Assembly (NCBI GenBank): GCA_035575715.1
Contig: DATLXN010000043.1
Span: forward strand, 62,001-126,000
Source of the DNA: JACCSI01 sp035575715
GTDB taxonomy: Bacteria > Acidobacteriota > Vicinamibacteria > Vicinamibacterales > UBA2999
DNA length: 64,000 nucleotides
Direction: 5' to 3'
In this document: positions 1 to 8,516 of the stretch, in pieces
Position numbering within the stretch: the stretch's first letter is position 1
Layout: every line of letters starts with the position of its first letter
Made by a program: the position numbers and the translations under genes
The notes under the pieces: generated by a model
Seen by the model: the letters and a program-made list of their open reading frames with translations, nothing else
What the model was told of the DNA's origin: nothing
Database searches by the model: none

Positions 1-942
1 GATGCGTGTCAGCCAGTGGATGGCCGCCTCGCGAGCCTCGCCCACGATCGGCTCGTCGACGATCAGCACGTCGTAACCAGCGCGACGGGCGGCGTCGGCA
101 GCGCCGTCAATGGCATCCAGACGTGATCCGATGACCAGCCCTCGGGCACGGCGCAGGCTGCCGGGCTTGGGCGTGTCGGGCCACTCCCCTCGAGTGCCCG
201 CGTCGATGCGTAACCGCACGGCCTCCGGATGTCGCTCGCCGCCCCACTGCGCTAACGCATCGGCCGCGTCATCCCAGGAGGAGGGATCGGGAACCCCGGG
301 ACCCGAGCCGATGACCGAGACGTCATCGCCGACAACGTCCGAAACGGCAAGGGTCACGGCAGTGCCGCGGCAGGCCGCTGCCAGGCCACCGCCCTTGATC
401 GTCGACAAATGTTTACGGACGGTGTTCAGCGCCTGGATGTCGGCGCCGCAGTGCATCATCAGGTCGATGGTGCGCCGCTTGTCGTCGAGGGTGATTCCGG
501 AAGGCGGAGCGGCCATCAGTGCGGAGGCGCCGCCCGAGAGGAGGATGAGGAGTCCGCCCTGCGGCGTGACCTGCCGGACCAGGGTCCGGGCACGTTCGCC
601 GGCTGCGAGGCTCCGGTGATCCGGAAGCGGGTGGCCTGCCTCGAACCACTCGGCGCCAGCCGGTAAGTCTGCGGATGGGTGCGTCCCGATCGCCACAATC
701 ATTGAAGGGGGTGAACCACTGTGGCCGAGGCCGCCAGCGACGGCAGCAGCGGCCATGCTTGCGGCGGCCTTGCCCACGGCGAGCACATGAAATGTCTGTG
801 CGAGGAGGAGCTGAATTTGTGGGTCGGCGATGGCGCGCGTGACCGCTCGCCCGGCGCTGGCGGCATCGATGCCAGCCCGCGCGATGGCGAGAAGGTCGTG
901 TCTGAGCGCCGCCGACCCCGGTGCGCCGGGCGTGCGTGTCAG
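1..942 (-). CDS. glycerate 2-kinase (DUF4147/MOFRL family), 3' end beyond window
   Basis: Cytoplasmic kinase expected to phosphorylate D-glycerate to 2-phosphoglycerate. The 314 visible residues give the N-terminal DUF4147 part: an early helix LLAIARAGIDAAS, the segment VLAVGKAAASMA, the Gly-rich LLSGGASALM, the NTVRKHLSTIKGGGLA stretch and the SDVVGDDVSVIGSGP loop, all typical of type II glycerate kinases of about 420-450 residues. The C-terminal MOFRL domain lies off the left edge. No ATG, GTG or TTG occurs in frame between the upstream stop near 1050 and the conserved core. The best start is CTG at 942, which overlaps the TGA of the preceding small gene by 4 bp (CTGA), with AAGG just upstream. 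Identity is firm; the start is inferred. Confidence 0.85.
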   Translation of the reverse strand, partial: MTRTPGAPGSAALRHDLLAIARAGIDAASAGRAVTRAIADPQIQLLLAQTFHVLAVGKAAASMAAAAVAGGLGHSGSPPSMIVAIGTHPSADLPAGAEWFEAGHPLPDHRSLAAGERARTLVRQVTPQGGLLILLSGGASALMAAPPSGITLDDKRRTIDLMMHCGADIQALNTVRKHLSTIKGGGLAAACRGTAVTLAVSDVVGDDVSVIGSGPGVPDPSSWDDAADALAQWGGERHPEAVRLRIDAGTRGEWPDTPKPGSLRRARGLVIGSRLDAIDGAADAARRAGYDVLIVDEPIVGEAREAAIHWLTRI

Positions 943-1223
943 TGAGCCTTGTGCGGATCGGTCCAGGCTGACAGTCGCGTCACGACATCGAACTCTCGCA
1001 GCAGCTTGGCGACCACTTGGTCGGCATCTGCCTTGTTCGAAAGCGAGTCAACCTGGGAAATCACCCGAACGAGAGCCGTCTCGACGTTGTCGATCACCTG
1101 TGATGAGTAGTACTCGCGCTGCTCCTGAAGACAACGATGATGCTTCAAGAATTCTTCGCGATAGAACTCACTAACCGGTGACGCGTGAGACGGACCTTGA
1201 CGATCGATCAGGAATCGCTGCAT
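939..1223 (-). CDS. hypothetical small protein, 94 aa
   Basis: I do not recognise a family. From ATG 1223 the product is a soluble, mostly helical protein with no signal peptide or membrane segment; its C-terminal half (VETALVRVISQVDSLSNKA onward) looks coiled-coil-like. Its stop overlaps the CTG start of the glycerate kinase by 4 bp, so the two may be translationally coupled. Its 5' end overlaps the doubtful 3' tail of ftsX. A TTG at 1307 would extend it by 28 residues but falls in the terminator hairpin. There is no clear Shine-Dalgarno sequence. It could be a chance reading frame; the tight coupling to a real gene is the main support. Confidence 0.4.
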   Translation of the reverse strand: MQRFLIDRQGPSHASPVSEFYREEFLKHHRCLQEQREYYSSQVIDNVETALVRVISQVDSLSNKADADQVVAKLLREFDVVTRLSAWTDPHKAH

Positions 1224-2247
1224 ACGGTTCCAGAGGCCCTTCAGGAAATGTGGAAGATGCTTCAGTGTAAAAGGGCGTCGCAGGTGTGTCAAACAAAAAA
1301 CGCCCAAAAAATGGGCTTGAACAGACCAAACGGTCGTTCAAACTGTTCAACGAACGTTCAATCAACGACCACACGGGCGACGCAATCACTCCAGCCAACG
1401 CTCCAACCACCAGCCCCGCGACGACTAACCCTGTCGCGTCGGCCATGCCGAGAAAACGCACTTCGCCACCATTCGCCAATCCTGCAATCGTCTCGCTGAG
1501 CCGCCCGCGCATCGCTGAAAACAGTGCCCAGAGCGCCAGCAGCGAGAGCGCCGCACCAATGCCGCCGAGGAAAGTGCCCTCTGCCACTGACGGGCCGCGA
1601 ATGTAACCGAACGGCGCGCCGACCAACTGCATAATCTCGAGCTCGTCCTGACGCGCCTGCAGCGACAGACGCACCACCGCTGCCACGGTAAAGGCAGCGC
1701 CGAGCACCAGCACGGCGGCGATCGCCAAGCCCGTCAGCCGAATCGCGCCGACGATCGCCATCAGGCGGCCGAGCCATTGCCGGTCATAGCGGACATCGGC
1801 GACGCCGGAGCGTTCAGCCATCTGCTGCGCCATCGCCTCGGCAGCCCCAGTCGACGCCGGGTCGGTATGCAGGCGCACCTCGATCGACGGCGGAAACGGG
1901 TTTTCACTCGATTCGGCAAGGTCGCCAAGCTCCGGGAAATCGTGCTTGAACCGCGCCAGGGCATCCTGCTTCGAGACAAACTCGACCGCGGCCACCGCGC
2001 GATGTGCACCGAGTTCGGCCATCAACTCGCCGCGAGTCGTCTCGTCGAGCTCATCGCGCAGAAACACCGACATCTCGGCGGCAGCCGCCCACCGCTGGAT
2101 CACGCTTTCGAGATTTTCCGACACCAGCAGGAACAGCCCCAGGGTGAGGAACGCGATCGCGATCGTCCCGATCGACATGGCCGCCGAGCGGCCGGAACGG
2201 CTCAGGCTGACCAGCGCTTGCTCGAGCGCGTAACGCACCGCTCTCAT
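1171..2247 (-). CDS. ftsX: cell division ABC transporter permease FtsX
   Basis: Inner-membrane partner of FtsE, which links the divisome to activation of periplasmic peptidoglycan hydrolases. An N-terminal membrane segment (about residues 22-45) is followed by the extracytoplasmic domain with the family-typical ENPFPPSIEV stretch, then three membrane segments (about 165-195, 225-245 and 270-292). It overlaps ftsE by 4 bp. The frame gives 358 residues, while FtsX homologues are usually near 300. The last ~50 residues come after LNSLNDRLV and are read through an intrinsic terminator at 1291-1318, with no resemblance to FtsX. The tail may be spurious, for example through a one-base indel near 1340-1360, where another frame stops. 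Confidence 0.85.
   Translation of the reverse strand: MRAVRYALEQALVSLSRSGRSAAMSIGTIAIAFLTLGLFLLVSENLESVIQRWAAAAEMSVFLRDELDETTRGELMAELGAHRAVAAVEFVSKQDALARFKHDFPELGDLAESSENPFPPSIEVRLHTDPASTGAAEAMAQQMAERSGVADVRYDRQWLGRLMAIVGAIRLTGLAIAAVLVLGAAFTVAAVVRLSLQARQDELEIMQLVGAPFGYIRGPSVAEGTFLGGIGAALSLLALWALFSAMRGRLSETIAGLANGGEVRFLGMADATGLVVAGLVVGALAGVIASPVWSLIERSLNSLNDRLVCSSPFFGRFLFDTPATPFYTEASSTFPEGPLEPYAAIPDRSSRSVSRVTG
1291..1318 (-). terminator. intrinsic terminator inside the 3' end of the ftsX frame
   Basis: On the minus strand a 5-bp stem, GCCCA (1316-1312) with TGGGC (1306-1302), closes a T-rich loop and is followed by G and six T (1300-1295). This is a standard Rho-independent terminator and should end the ftsEX transcript. 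It lies inside the open ftsX frame, about 48 codons before that frame's stop. Confidence 0.65.
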
Positions 2248-2921
2248 GGCGTCGGCGACATCTCAGGCGCCTCGAGGACGCGGCCGTGTTCGAGATGGAC
2301 GGTGCGGCGTCCAACCCATTTGATCAACTCGCGATCGTGGGTCGCGACCAGCACGGTGGTGCCGCCGGCGTTGATGTCGCGAAACAAGTTCATGATCTCG
2401 AGCGACAGATCCGGATCGAGGTTCCCGGTCGGTTCGTCGGCCAGCACTAATTGCGGTTCATTGACCAGCGCACGGGCGATCGCCACGCGCTGCTGCTCGC
2501 CGCCCGATAATTCCAGGGGGTAGGCCTGCAACCGGTGCTGCAGCCCGACCCACTTGAGGACCTGGTAGGTGCGGCGGCGCTGCTGCTCAATCGGCATGCC
2601 CAGCACACGCAAGGCAAAACTCACATTCTCGAAGACCGTCTTGGTGGGAACCAGCTTGAAGTCCTGGAACACAAACCCGACGGTGCGTCGATAGGCCTGG
2701 ACCTCGCGACGCGACAGGCGCGCGAGATTGCGACCGCCGACAATTGCCACGCCTTCGGTCGGGCGGTCTTGCAGCAGCAACAAACGCAGCAGCGTGCTCT
2801 TCCCGGCACCGCTCGGGCCGGTCAGAAAAACAAACTCGCCCTTCTCGACCTTGAGCGTCAGGCCGCGCAGCGCATACAGCCCGCGTCCATAGGCCTTGCC
2901 GAGGTCATGCGTCTCGATCAC
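2244..2921 (-). CDS. ftsE: cell division ATP-binding protein FtsE
   Basis: ABC ATPase that energises FtsX at the division septum. At 225 residues it is the usual length. Walker A is GPSGAGKST (about residues 35-43), the ABC signature is LSGGEQQRVAIARA, Walker B is VLADEPTGNLD, and the switch histidine is in VATHDRE. The start is GTG at 2921. No Shine-Dalgarno sequence precedes it, but TACACT ends 7 nt upstream, so the mRNA may be leaderless. It overlaps ftsX by 4 bp in the conserved ftsEX order. Confidence 0.95.
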   Translation of the reverse strand: MIETHDLGKAYGRGLYALRGLTLKVEKGEFVFLTGPSGAGKSTLLRLLLLQDRPTEGVAIVGGRNLARLSRREVQAYRRTVGFVFQDFKLVPTKTVFENVSFALRVLGMPIEQQRRRTYQVLKWVGLQHRLQAYPLELSGGEQQRVAIARALVNEPQLVLADEPTGNLDPDLSLEIMNLFRDINAGGTTVLVATHDRELIKWVGRRTVHLEHGRVLEAPEMSPTP

Positions 2922-2928
2922 CGGGGGT

Positions 2929-2934
2929 AGTGTA
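2929..2934 (-). promoter_or_regulatory. -10 element of ftsEX, leaderless type
   Basis: TACACT on the minus strand lies 7 nt before the GTG start of ftsE, so transcription would begin at or next to the start codon. I see no convincing -35 box. The stretch between, ACCCCCG, has no Shine-Dalgarno character. Confidence 0.45.
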
Positions 2935-2964
2935 TCGAAAGTGCCTGGGTGCCGGCACCCCGCA

Positions 2965-5352
2965 CTATCTTGAGTACCCGACCAGTTCGGCGCGCACGCG
3001 ACCGAACCCCGCGTCGACGATCACCCGCACTGGCACCCGGCGCGCATCGTCACTCAGCCAGATCGTCATCGCGATCGGACGGCGGCGTTCAATCCGTCGC
3101 ATCAGGCGCGGTTCGAGGCGGATCGCGCGTAGTGTGGCGCCGCGATGGTCGATCGATTCGGTCTCGCCGACCGCCACTTGCAACACGAGGCTGGACCCCG
3201 CCTCGTTGATCGGCACACTGACGATCGAGCCCGGGGTGAGCGGTAAGGTGCGCACGTAATAGAGGGCGGTCACGGCGTCGCGCGCCGCATCCGCGCCGAG
3301 CGGCAAGGTCATCGCGGCGGTCGCTCGCGCATCCGCGCGCGTGGCGCCGACCCGGATGTGACGCGCGGTGCGATCGTAAAGGTAGGTGCGATCGAGTTGC
3401 CGGCGGCCTTCGCGGATCTCGCGGGCGTGTTCCAGCGGCAGCAACATCGCGTCGGCGGTGGTGGTGAACCGATCGCGCGCCTGGAAAAATCGCGATACCC
3501 AATCCGCGGTGTCGGCGCGCGCCTCGAATTGCCAGGTGGCGCCCGGAATGCCGTCCACCACCTCGAGCGTCGCGGTGCCCGCCGCTAGATTGACCGGCCC
3601 GCCATCCCAATACACCTCGTAGACGGCCTTCTCTCCGGCCGCAAAGGGCACCGGGCCCGGCGGTGGCGGTGGTGGCGCACTGACTTCGTCAAGGCCAGCG
3701 ATTGCCTCCGGCGTCCACGTCACTTCGTAGATCGTCCCGTCAGCGAGTCGAGCCCGCTCGACCAACGGCGAACGCGCGTTTCCGGCGCCGGCAAGGGGCG
3801 CACCGCTGACCACAAAGCGCACGTCGAGCTCTTTGAGCGTTGCGAATGCGACCGGCGACGGCAGGTCGGCCAGCGTCTCGACCAGTGACGAGAAGAATGC
3901 CGGCCGCTGCCCGCTATAGCCGTTGACGATCGGCCGCCCGTGCTCGAGGGAGTGCACCATCACCGGCGTGTTCCCGATGTCATCCTCGAGCGGCACGTAC
4001 AGCACGGCACCCGCACCGGGCTCTCGCGCCAACCAGGCGCCCACCGGTGTCGACCGCGGCGGCGCGACGGCTAATACCAGCGGCGCATTGGCGTACTCGA
4101 GGCATAACAGCGCCACCGCAATCGCGGTAAAGCGGCGTGGCCGGGCGCCGTACTGCGACAGCCCGCGCATGCCAAGCGCGGCGAGAAGTGCGAGGCCGAG
4201 CATCGCGATCACGCCAAATCGCGCCGGCGCACGGATCGCTTGAAAGCCGTAAACATTGTCATGCAGCCCTGCGTACAGCGATCGCCATCCTTCTGGTCCA
4301 AGCGACAGCACGACGCCAACCACCGCCAACGCCGCGGCAGTCACGACCAGCGGGCGCGTGTCGCTGCGCCAGTAACGCGCCAGCCCGAGTACGGCTAGCG
4401 CCACCACAATTACGCCTGGGAACATCTGGTGTTCGACACCGCGACGGTCACGCCGCTCCGGCGCAGACGTGCGGGGGGCCAGCACCCCGGTTCGCCCGTA
4501 GCTCAGATTGTGCGGCGGCACCTGCAGATAACTCTGCGCCGAGGCCGAGTGATTGGCCGCCTCGAACAGCGTGCGGCCAAACCCCTCCGCCTGTTGCGTC
4601 CGCATATAAGGCAGCAGAATCGGGGCGGCCAGGACGATCGCCACGAATGCCGCAACTGCGAGGCGTCCCCACAGCCGCCGGGCGCGCCACTGCCCGGTCG
4701 TGACCGCAAGGGTCACGCTCGCGACCACCAGGACCACGCCGGTCATCAGGCCGTAGTAGACGCTCGCAATCACCTGCAGTGCCGTCACCGCGGCCAGCGC
4801 CAGGGCATCGCGCCGCCGGCGGCGAGCGACCAACCGGTGCAGACACAGCAGCGCGAGCGGCATGAAGTACAACGCCTGCAGTTGGATGTGCAGAAAATGC
4901 GCGCTGCGATAGGGCCAGCATGCCCACGCCAGTCCGGCGACCCACGCCCCGGACGTCGATCCGGTCACCGCGCGCACCAACGCATGCATCGCCACGCCGC
5001 TCACCGCGATCGACAGAATCAGCAGCAGGTTGTAACAGAGGACCGCATTGCCGGTGACCGCATAGACCGGCGACAGGGCGAGCGACTGCAGCAGAAAATG
5101 ATCGGAATAGGCGAGCGTGCCTTCGGCCGGGAAGAAAATATTGGCGTTGAAGACGCGCCCGCTCAGTACGCCGATCGGATCGCTGGTCCAGGCGCGCAAG
5201 CCCCAGCCAAGGATCCACAGATTGAGATACGGATCACCCGGCCCCTGTAAGGCGCCGAGGTGGGTGGTCAGCTGTGCAGCGAGCGGCCAGGTCAGCACCA
5301 CGGCCGCGACGAGATACAGCGCAAAGGTGATCGCCGGCGGGCGCCACCTCAC
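2965..5352 (-). CDS. polytopic membrane protein fused to C-terminal DUF3108 domain
   Basis: 795-residue protein in two parts. Residues ~1-430 hold many membrane segments beginning with ITFALYLVAAVVLTWPLAA and followed by a loop GPGDPYLNLWILGW, resembling GT-C-type glycosyltransferase membrane modules; residues ~430-560 form a soluble domain. After a proline stretch (PPPPPPGP, ~570) comes a DUF3108 domain (FAAGEKAVYEVYWDGGPVNL to the C terminus), normally a separate periplasmic protein of unknown function. It overlaps gatB by 4 bp at its start. Transfer of a lipid-linked sugar is a guess from topology; I identify no catalytic residues. The fusion is continuous in frame with no sign of a joining error. 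Confidence 0.75.
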   Translation of the reverse strand: MRWRPPAITFALYLVAAVVLTWPLAAQLTTHLGALQGPGDPYLNLWILGWGLRAWTSDPIGVLSGRVFNANIFFPAEGTLAYSDHFLLQSLALSPVYAVTGNAVLCYNLLLILSIAVSGVAMHALVRAVTGSTSGAWVAGLAWACWPYRSAHFLHIQLQALYFMPLALLCLHRLVARRRRRDALALAAVTALQVIASVYYGLMTGVVLVVASVTLAVTTGQWRARRLWGRLAVAAFVAIVLAAPILLPYMRTQQAEGFGRTLFEAANHSASAQSYLQVPPHNLSYGRTGVLAPRTSAPERRDRRGVEHQMFPGVIVVALAVLGLARYWRSDTRPLVVTAAALAVVGVVLSLGPEGWRSLYAGLHDNVYGFQAIRAPARFGVIAMLGLALLAALGMRGLSQYGARPRRFTAIAVALLCLEYANAPLVLAVAPPRSTPVGAWLAREPGAGAVLYVPLEDDIGNTPVMVHSLEHGRPIVNGYSGQRPAFFSSLVETLADLPSPVAFATLKELDVRFVVSGAPLAGAGNARSPLVERARLADGTIYEVTWTPEAIAGLDEVSAPPPPPPGPVPFAAGEKAVYEVYWDGGPVNLAAGTATLEVVDGIPGATWQFEARADTADWVSRFFQARDRFTTTADAMLLPLEHAREIREGRRQLDRTYLYDRTARHIRVGATRADARATAAMTLPLGADAARDAVTALYYVRTLPLTPGSIVSVPINEAGSSLVLQVAVGETESIDHRGATLRAIRLEPRLMRRIERRRPIAMTIWLSDDARRVPVRVIVDAGFGRVRAELVGYSR

Positions 5353-6791
5353 ATGCCGAGCTCTTTCTTGAGCAGATCGTTGACGACTTTCGGATTCGCC
5401 TTGCCCTTCGACGCCTTCATCACGTGCCCGACCAGAAAGCCAAACGCATTATTGCGACCCTTCCGCACCTGCGCGACCGCGTCGGGGTTGGCGGCCACGG
5501 CGTCGCGGACGATACCGGTCAGCGCGTCGACATCACTGGTCTGCGCTAATCCCTCGGCATCGACAATCTCCTGCGCCGACCGTCCGGAATCCAGCATCTT
5601 GGCGAAGACATCCTTGGCCACCGTGCTGCTGATCGTGCCGCGATCAACCTGCGCGATGAGCCCGGCCAATGCCGCCGGCGTCAGCGGCACCTGCTCCACT
5701 GCCAAGGTGCGCTCCTTCATCGTCCGCAGCACCTCGCCCATCACCCAATTGCTTGCGGCTTTCGCGTTGCCGGAGGCCTGCGCCGTGGTTTCGAAAAAGT
5801 CGGCAATGCCGCGCGTCTGGGTGAGCAAATCGGCGTCGTAGCCGGGCAGCCCGTAGTCGCGGACGAACCGGGCTTTGCGCGATTCCGGTAACTCGGTCAG
5901 TGTCTGCGCGATCCGGTCGCGCCGCGCCGCGTCAACGATCAGCGGCGGCAGGTCAGGTTCCGGAAAATATCGATAGTCGTGCGCTTCTTCCTTACTGCGC
6001 ATTGACAACGTGCGGCCCTGTGCCGAGTCGAACAGTCGGGTCTCCTGTACCACTCGACCGCCGTGTTCAATGACATCGATCTGTCGCTCAATCTCGTATT
6101 CGAGCGCCTTTTGCAGATAGCGGAAGGAGTTGACGTTTTTGACTTCGGCCTTGGTCCCAAGCGCCGTCTCGCCGACCCGCCGGATCGACACGTTCGCATC
6201 GCAGCGCAGACTGCCCTCGTCCATGTTCCCGTCGTTGACGCCAAGCCAGACGAGAATCTGGCGCAGCTTCTCGAAGAACGCCGCGGCTTCGGCCGACGAG
6301 CGCATATCCGGCTCGCTGACAATCTCGATCAGCGGCACGCCGGCGCGGTTGTAATCAAGATAGGTCCGCCGATCGGAGTCGGGAAATCCTTCGTGCAACG
6401 ATTTGCCCGCATCCTCCTCCATATGGATGCGCGTCAGCCGCACGTGCGTGGTCTCGCCGTTAACGACGACATCGAGGCCGCCGCCCAGCGCGAGCGGCAG
6501 CTCGAACTGTGAGATCTGATAGCCCTTCGGGAGGTCGGGATAGAAGTAGTTCTTACGCGCAAAGACCGAGCGTTCCTGCACGGCGCAGCCAAGCGCTAAC
6601 GCCGCGCGCACGGCAAAATCAACCGCGGCGCGATTGAGAACCGGGAGTGCGCCTGGGAATCCCAGGCACACCGGGCAGACATTGGTATTCGGCGGCGACC
6701 CAAATGATGTCGGGCAGCCGCAGAAAATTTTTGTGGCGGTGAGTAATTGGGCGTGGATCTCGAGCCCGATTACCGCTTCGAAACGATTCAT
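5349..6791 (-). CDS. gatB: Asp-tRNA(Asn)/Glu-tRNA(Gln) amidotransferase subunit B
   Basis: Subunit B of the GatCAB complex, which activates mischarged Glu-tRNA(Gln) or Asp-tRNA(Asn) for amidation in the cytoplasm. The 480-residue length is normal. The N terminus VIGLEIHAQL, the cradle motif NTNVCPVCLGFPGALPVLN with paired cysteines, and LEIVSEPDM-like IEIVSEPDMRSS are all present, and the C-terminal YqeY/tail domain ends in NDLLKKELGM. gatA and gatC are not in the window. It lies 11 bp downstream of pckA and overlaps the next gene by 4 bp. GAGTGAG just before ATG 6791 may serve as the ribosome site. Confidence 0.96.
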   Translation of the reverse strand: MNRFEAVIGLEIHAQLLTATKIFCGCPTSFGSPPNTNVCPVCLGFPGALPVLNRAAVDFAVRAALALGCAVQERSVFARKNYFYPDLPKGYQISQFELPLALGGGLDVVVNGETTHVRLTRIHMEEDAGKSLHEGFPDSDRRTYLDYNRAGVPLIEIVSEPDMRSSAEAAAFFEKLRQILVWLGVNDGNMDEGSLRCDANVSIRRVGETALGTKAEVKNVNSFRYLQKALEYEIERQIDVIEHGGRVVQETRLFDSAQGRTLSMRSKEEAHDYRYFPEPDLPPLIVDAARRDRIAQTLTELPESRKARFVRDYGLPGYDADLLTQTRGIADFFETTAQASGNAKAASNWVMGEVLRTMKERTLAVEQVPLTPAALAGLIAQVDRGTISSTVAKDVFAKMLDSGRSAQEIVDAEGLAQTSDVDALTGIVRDAVAANPDAVAQVRKGRNNAFGFLVGHVMKASKGKANPKVVNDLLKKELGM

Positions 6792-6802
6792 CTCACTCGT
6801 AA

Positions 6803-8398
6803 CTAGACCTTGGGTCCCGCGTCGATCACCTTGACATCGACGTCGCCTTCAAACGTTTTGAAGTTCTCGACGAACATCGTCGCCAGCTTTTTCGCCTGCG
6901 TGTCGTACGCGGCCTTGTCGGACCACGTGCTGCGAGGGTCGAGGACGTCGGACGGCACACCGGGCACGCTGGTCGGCATCTCGATATTGAAGATCGGATG
7001 GCGCTGATAGTCGACCTTGTCCAGTGCACCGGAGAGCGCCGCGGTGATCATGGCGCGGGTGTGGGCAATCTTCATCCGTTTGCCGGTCCCGAACGGTCCG
7101 CCGGTCCATCCGGTGTTTACCAGCCAGACCCGCGACTGGTGCTTGGCAATGCGCTCGCCTAACCCTTTGGCGTAGACGTTGGGATTGAGCGGCAGGAAGG
7201 GCGCGCCGAAGCAGGTGCTGAACGTGGCAGTTGGATCCTTGACGCCCTTCTCCGTTCCCGCCACTTTCGCGGTGTAACCGGAGAGGAAGTGATACATCGC
7301 GCCCTCTGGGGTCAGTCGGGCGATGGGCGGTAACACACCAAACGCATCGGCGGTCAGCATGATGATGTTCTTCGGATGACCGCCGGTGCCGGAGGGCACG
7401 GCATTGTCGATGAAATCAATCGGATACGCGCCCCGGGTGTTCTCGGTCAAAGACGCGTCATCGAAATCGAGCGCCCGCGTTTCGGGGTGCATCACCACGT
7501 TTTCGAGCACGGTCCCGAAGCGCCGCGTGGTTCCGTAGATCTGGGGTTCGGCTTCGGCGGAGAGTCGAATCATCTTGGCGTAGCAGCCGCCTTCGAAGTT
7601 GAAGACGCCCTGATCGCTCCAGCCGTGCTCATCGTCGCCAATCAACTGCCGTTCGGGGTCTGACGACAGCGTGGTTTTGCCTGTACCGGACAACCCGAAA
7701 AAGAGCGCGGTCCCCTCTGTGCCGATATTTGCCGAGCAGTGCATCGACAGCACACCTTTGAGCGGCAACAGGTAATTGAGTACGGAAAAAATCGACTTCT
7801 TGTTTTCACCGGCGTAGCTGGTCCCGGCGATCAGCACCTCGCGGGTCGCCATGTTCAACACGATCGCCACGTCGGCGCGCGTGCCGTGCCGCTTGGGGTC
7901 AGCCTGGAAGCTGGGCGCGGTGATCACGGTGAACTGAGGGGCAAACTCGCGCAGCGCGTCAGCCGGCGGCACGATGAACAGATTCCGGACGAACAGGTTC
8001 TGCCAGGCCAGTTCCTGAATGAATCGTACCGGCAGACGATAGGTCGAGTCGGCGCCGGCATACAGGTCCTGCACATACAACTCGCGGTTGGCGAGGTGCG
8101 CCAGGATGTCGGCCTTCAACGTGTTGAACTGGGCGACATCGATCGGCTTATTGACCTTGCCCCAGGCGATATTCCCTTCACTGGACGGCTCCTTCACCAG
8201 GAACTTGTCGTTGGGCGACCGGCCCGTATGCTGACCGGTCTTGCAGACCAGCGGGCCCTCGGCGGCCAGCACGCCTTCGTTCCGGCGGATTGCATGTTCG
8301 TAGAGCGCCGCTGTGGAGAGGTTCCAGTGAACAGACTTCGAGGTCAGGACCCCCTGCTCTTCGATTCCATGCGCGCGTTCTGCCTGACTAATAGCCAT
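6803..8398 (-). CDS. pckA: phosphoenolpyruvate carboxykinase (ATP)
   Basis: Converts oxaloacetate and ATP to PEP, CO2 and ADP, the entry to gluconeogenesis. At 531 residues it matches the ATP-type family. The kinase-1a P-loop GLSGTGKTTLSSD, the preceding FFGLSGTG context, the metal-site region IGDDEHGWSDQGVFN and the substrate site RFIQELAW near residue 125 are all recognisable. The start ATG 8398 has TGGAG 9 nt upstream. pckA is the first gene of a probable pckA-gatB-fusion run on the minus strand. Confidence 0.97.
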   Translation of the reverse strand: MAISQAERAHGIEEQGVLTSKSVHWNLSTAALYEHAIRRNEGVLAAEGPLVCKTGQHTGRSPNDKFLVKEPSSEGNIAWGKVNKPIDVAQFNTLKADILAHLANRELYVQDLYAGADSTYRLPVRFIQELAWQNLFVRNLFIVPPADALREFAPQFTVITAPSFQADPKRHGTRADVAIVLNMATREVLIAGTSYAGENKKSIFSVLNYLLPLKGVLSMHCSANIGTEGTALFFGLSGTGKTTLSSDPERQLIGDDEHGWSDQGVFNFEGGCYAKMIRLSAEAEPQIYGTTRRFGTVLENVVMHPETRALDFDDASLTENTRGAYPIDFIDNAVPSGTGGHPKNIIMLTADAFGVLPPIARLTPEGAMYHFLSGYTAKVAGTEKGVKDPTATFSTCFGAPFLPLNPNVYAKGLGERIAKHQSRVWLVNTGWTGGPFGTGKRMKIAHTRAMITAALSGALDKVDYQRHPIFNIEMPTSVPGVPSDVLDPRSTWSDKAAYDTQAKKLATMFVENFKTFEGDVDVKVIDAGPKV

Positions 8399-8473
8399 GT
8401 ATAAACTCCAGCCGATGATCGTACCGGCTCGATTCCCGCTAAGTCAACACGGGAAGCGGATTTGTGAGCGTCC

Positions 8474-8482
8474 TGCTACAAT
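8474..8482 (+). promoter_or_regulatory. extended -10 promoter for the ECF sigma operon
   Basis: TGCTACAAT (TGn plus TACAAT) lies 34 nt before ATG 8517, giving a leader of roughly 28 nt. There is no strong -35 box. The 118-bp region 8399-8516 also carries the divergent pckA start; I see nothing else in it. Confidence 0.4.
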
Positions 8483-8516
8483 TCGGTAAACGCCCAAGGT
8501 CCATATTCCGTAACCC

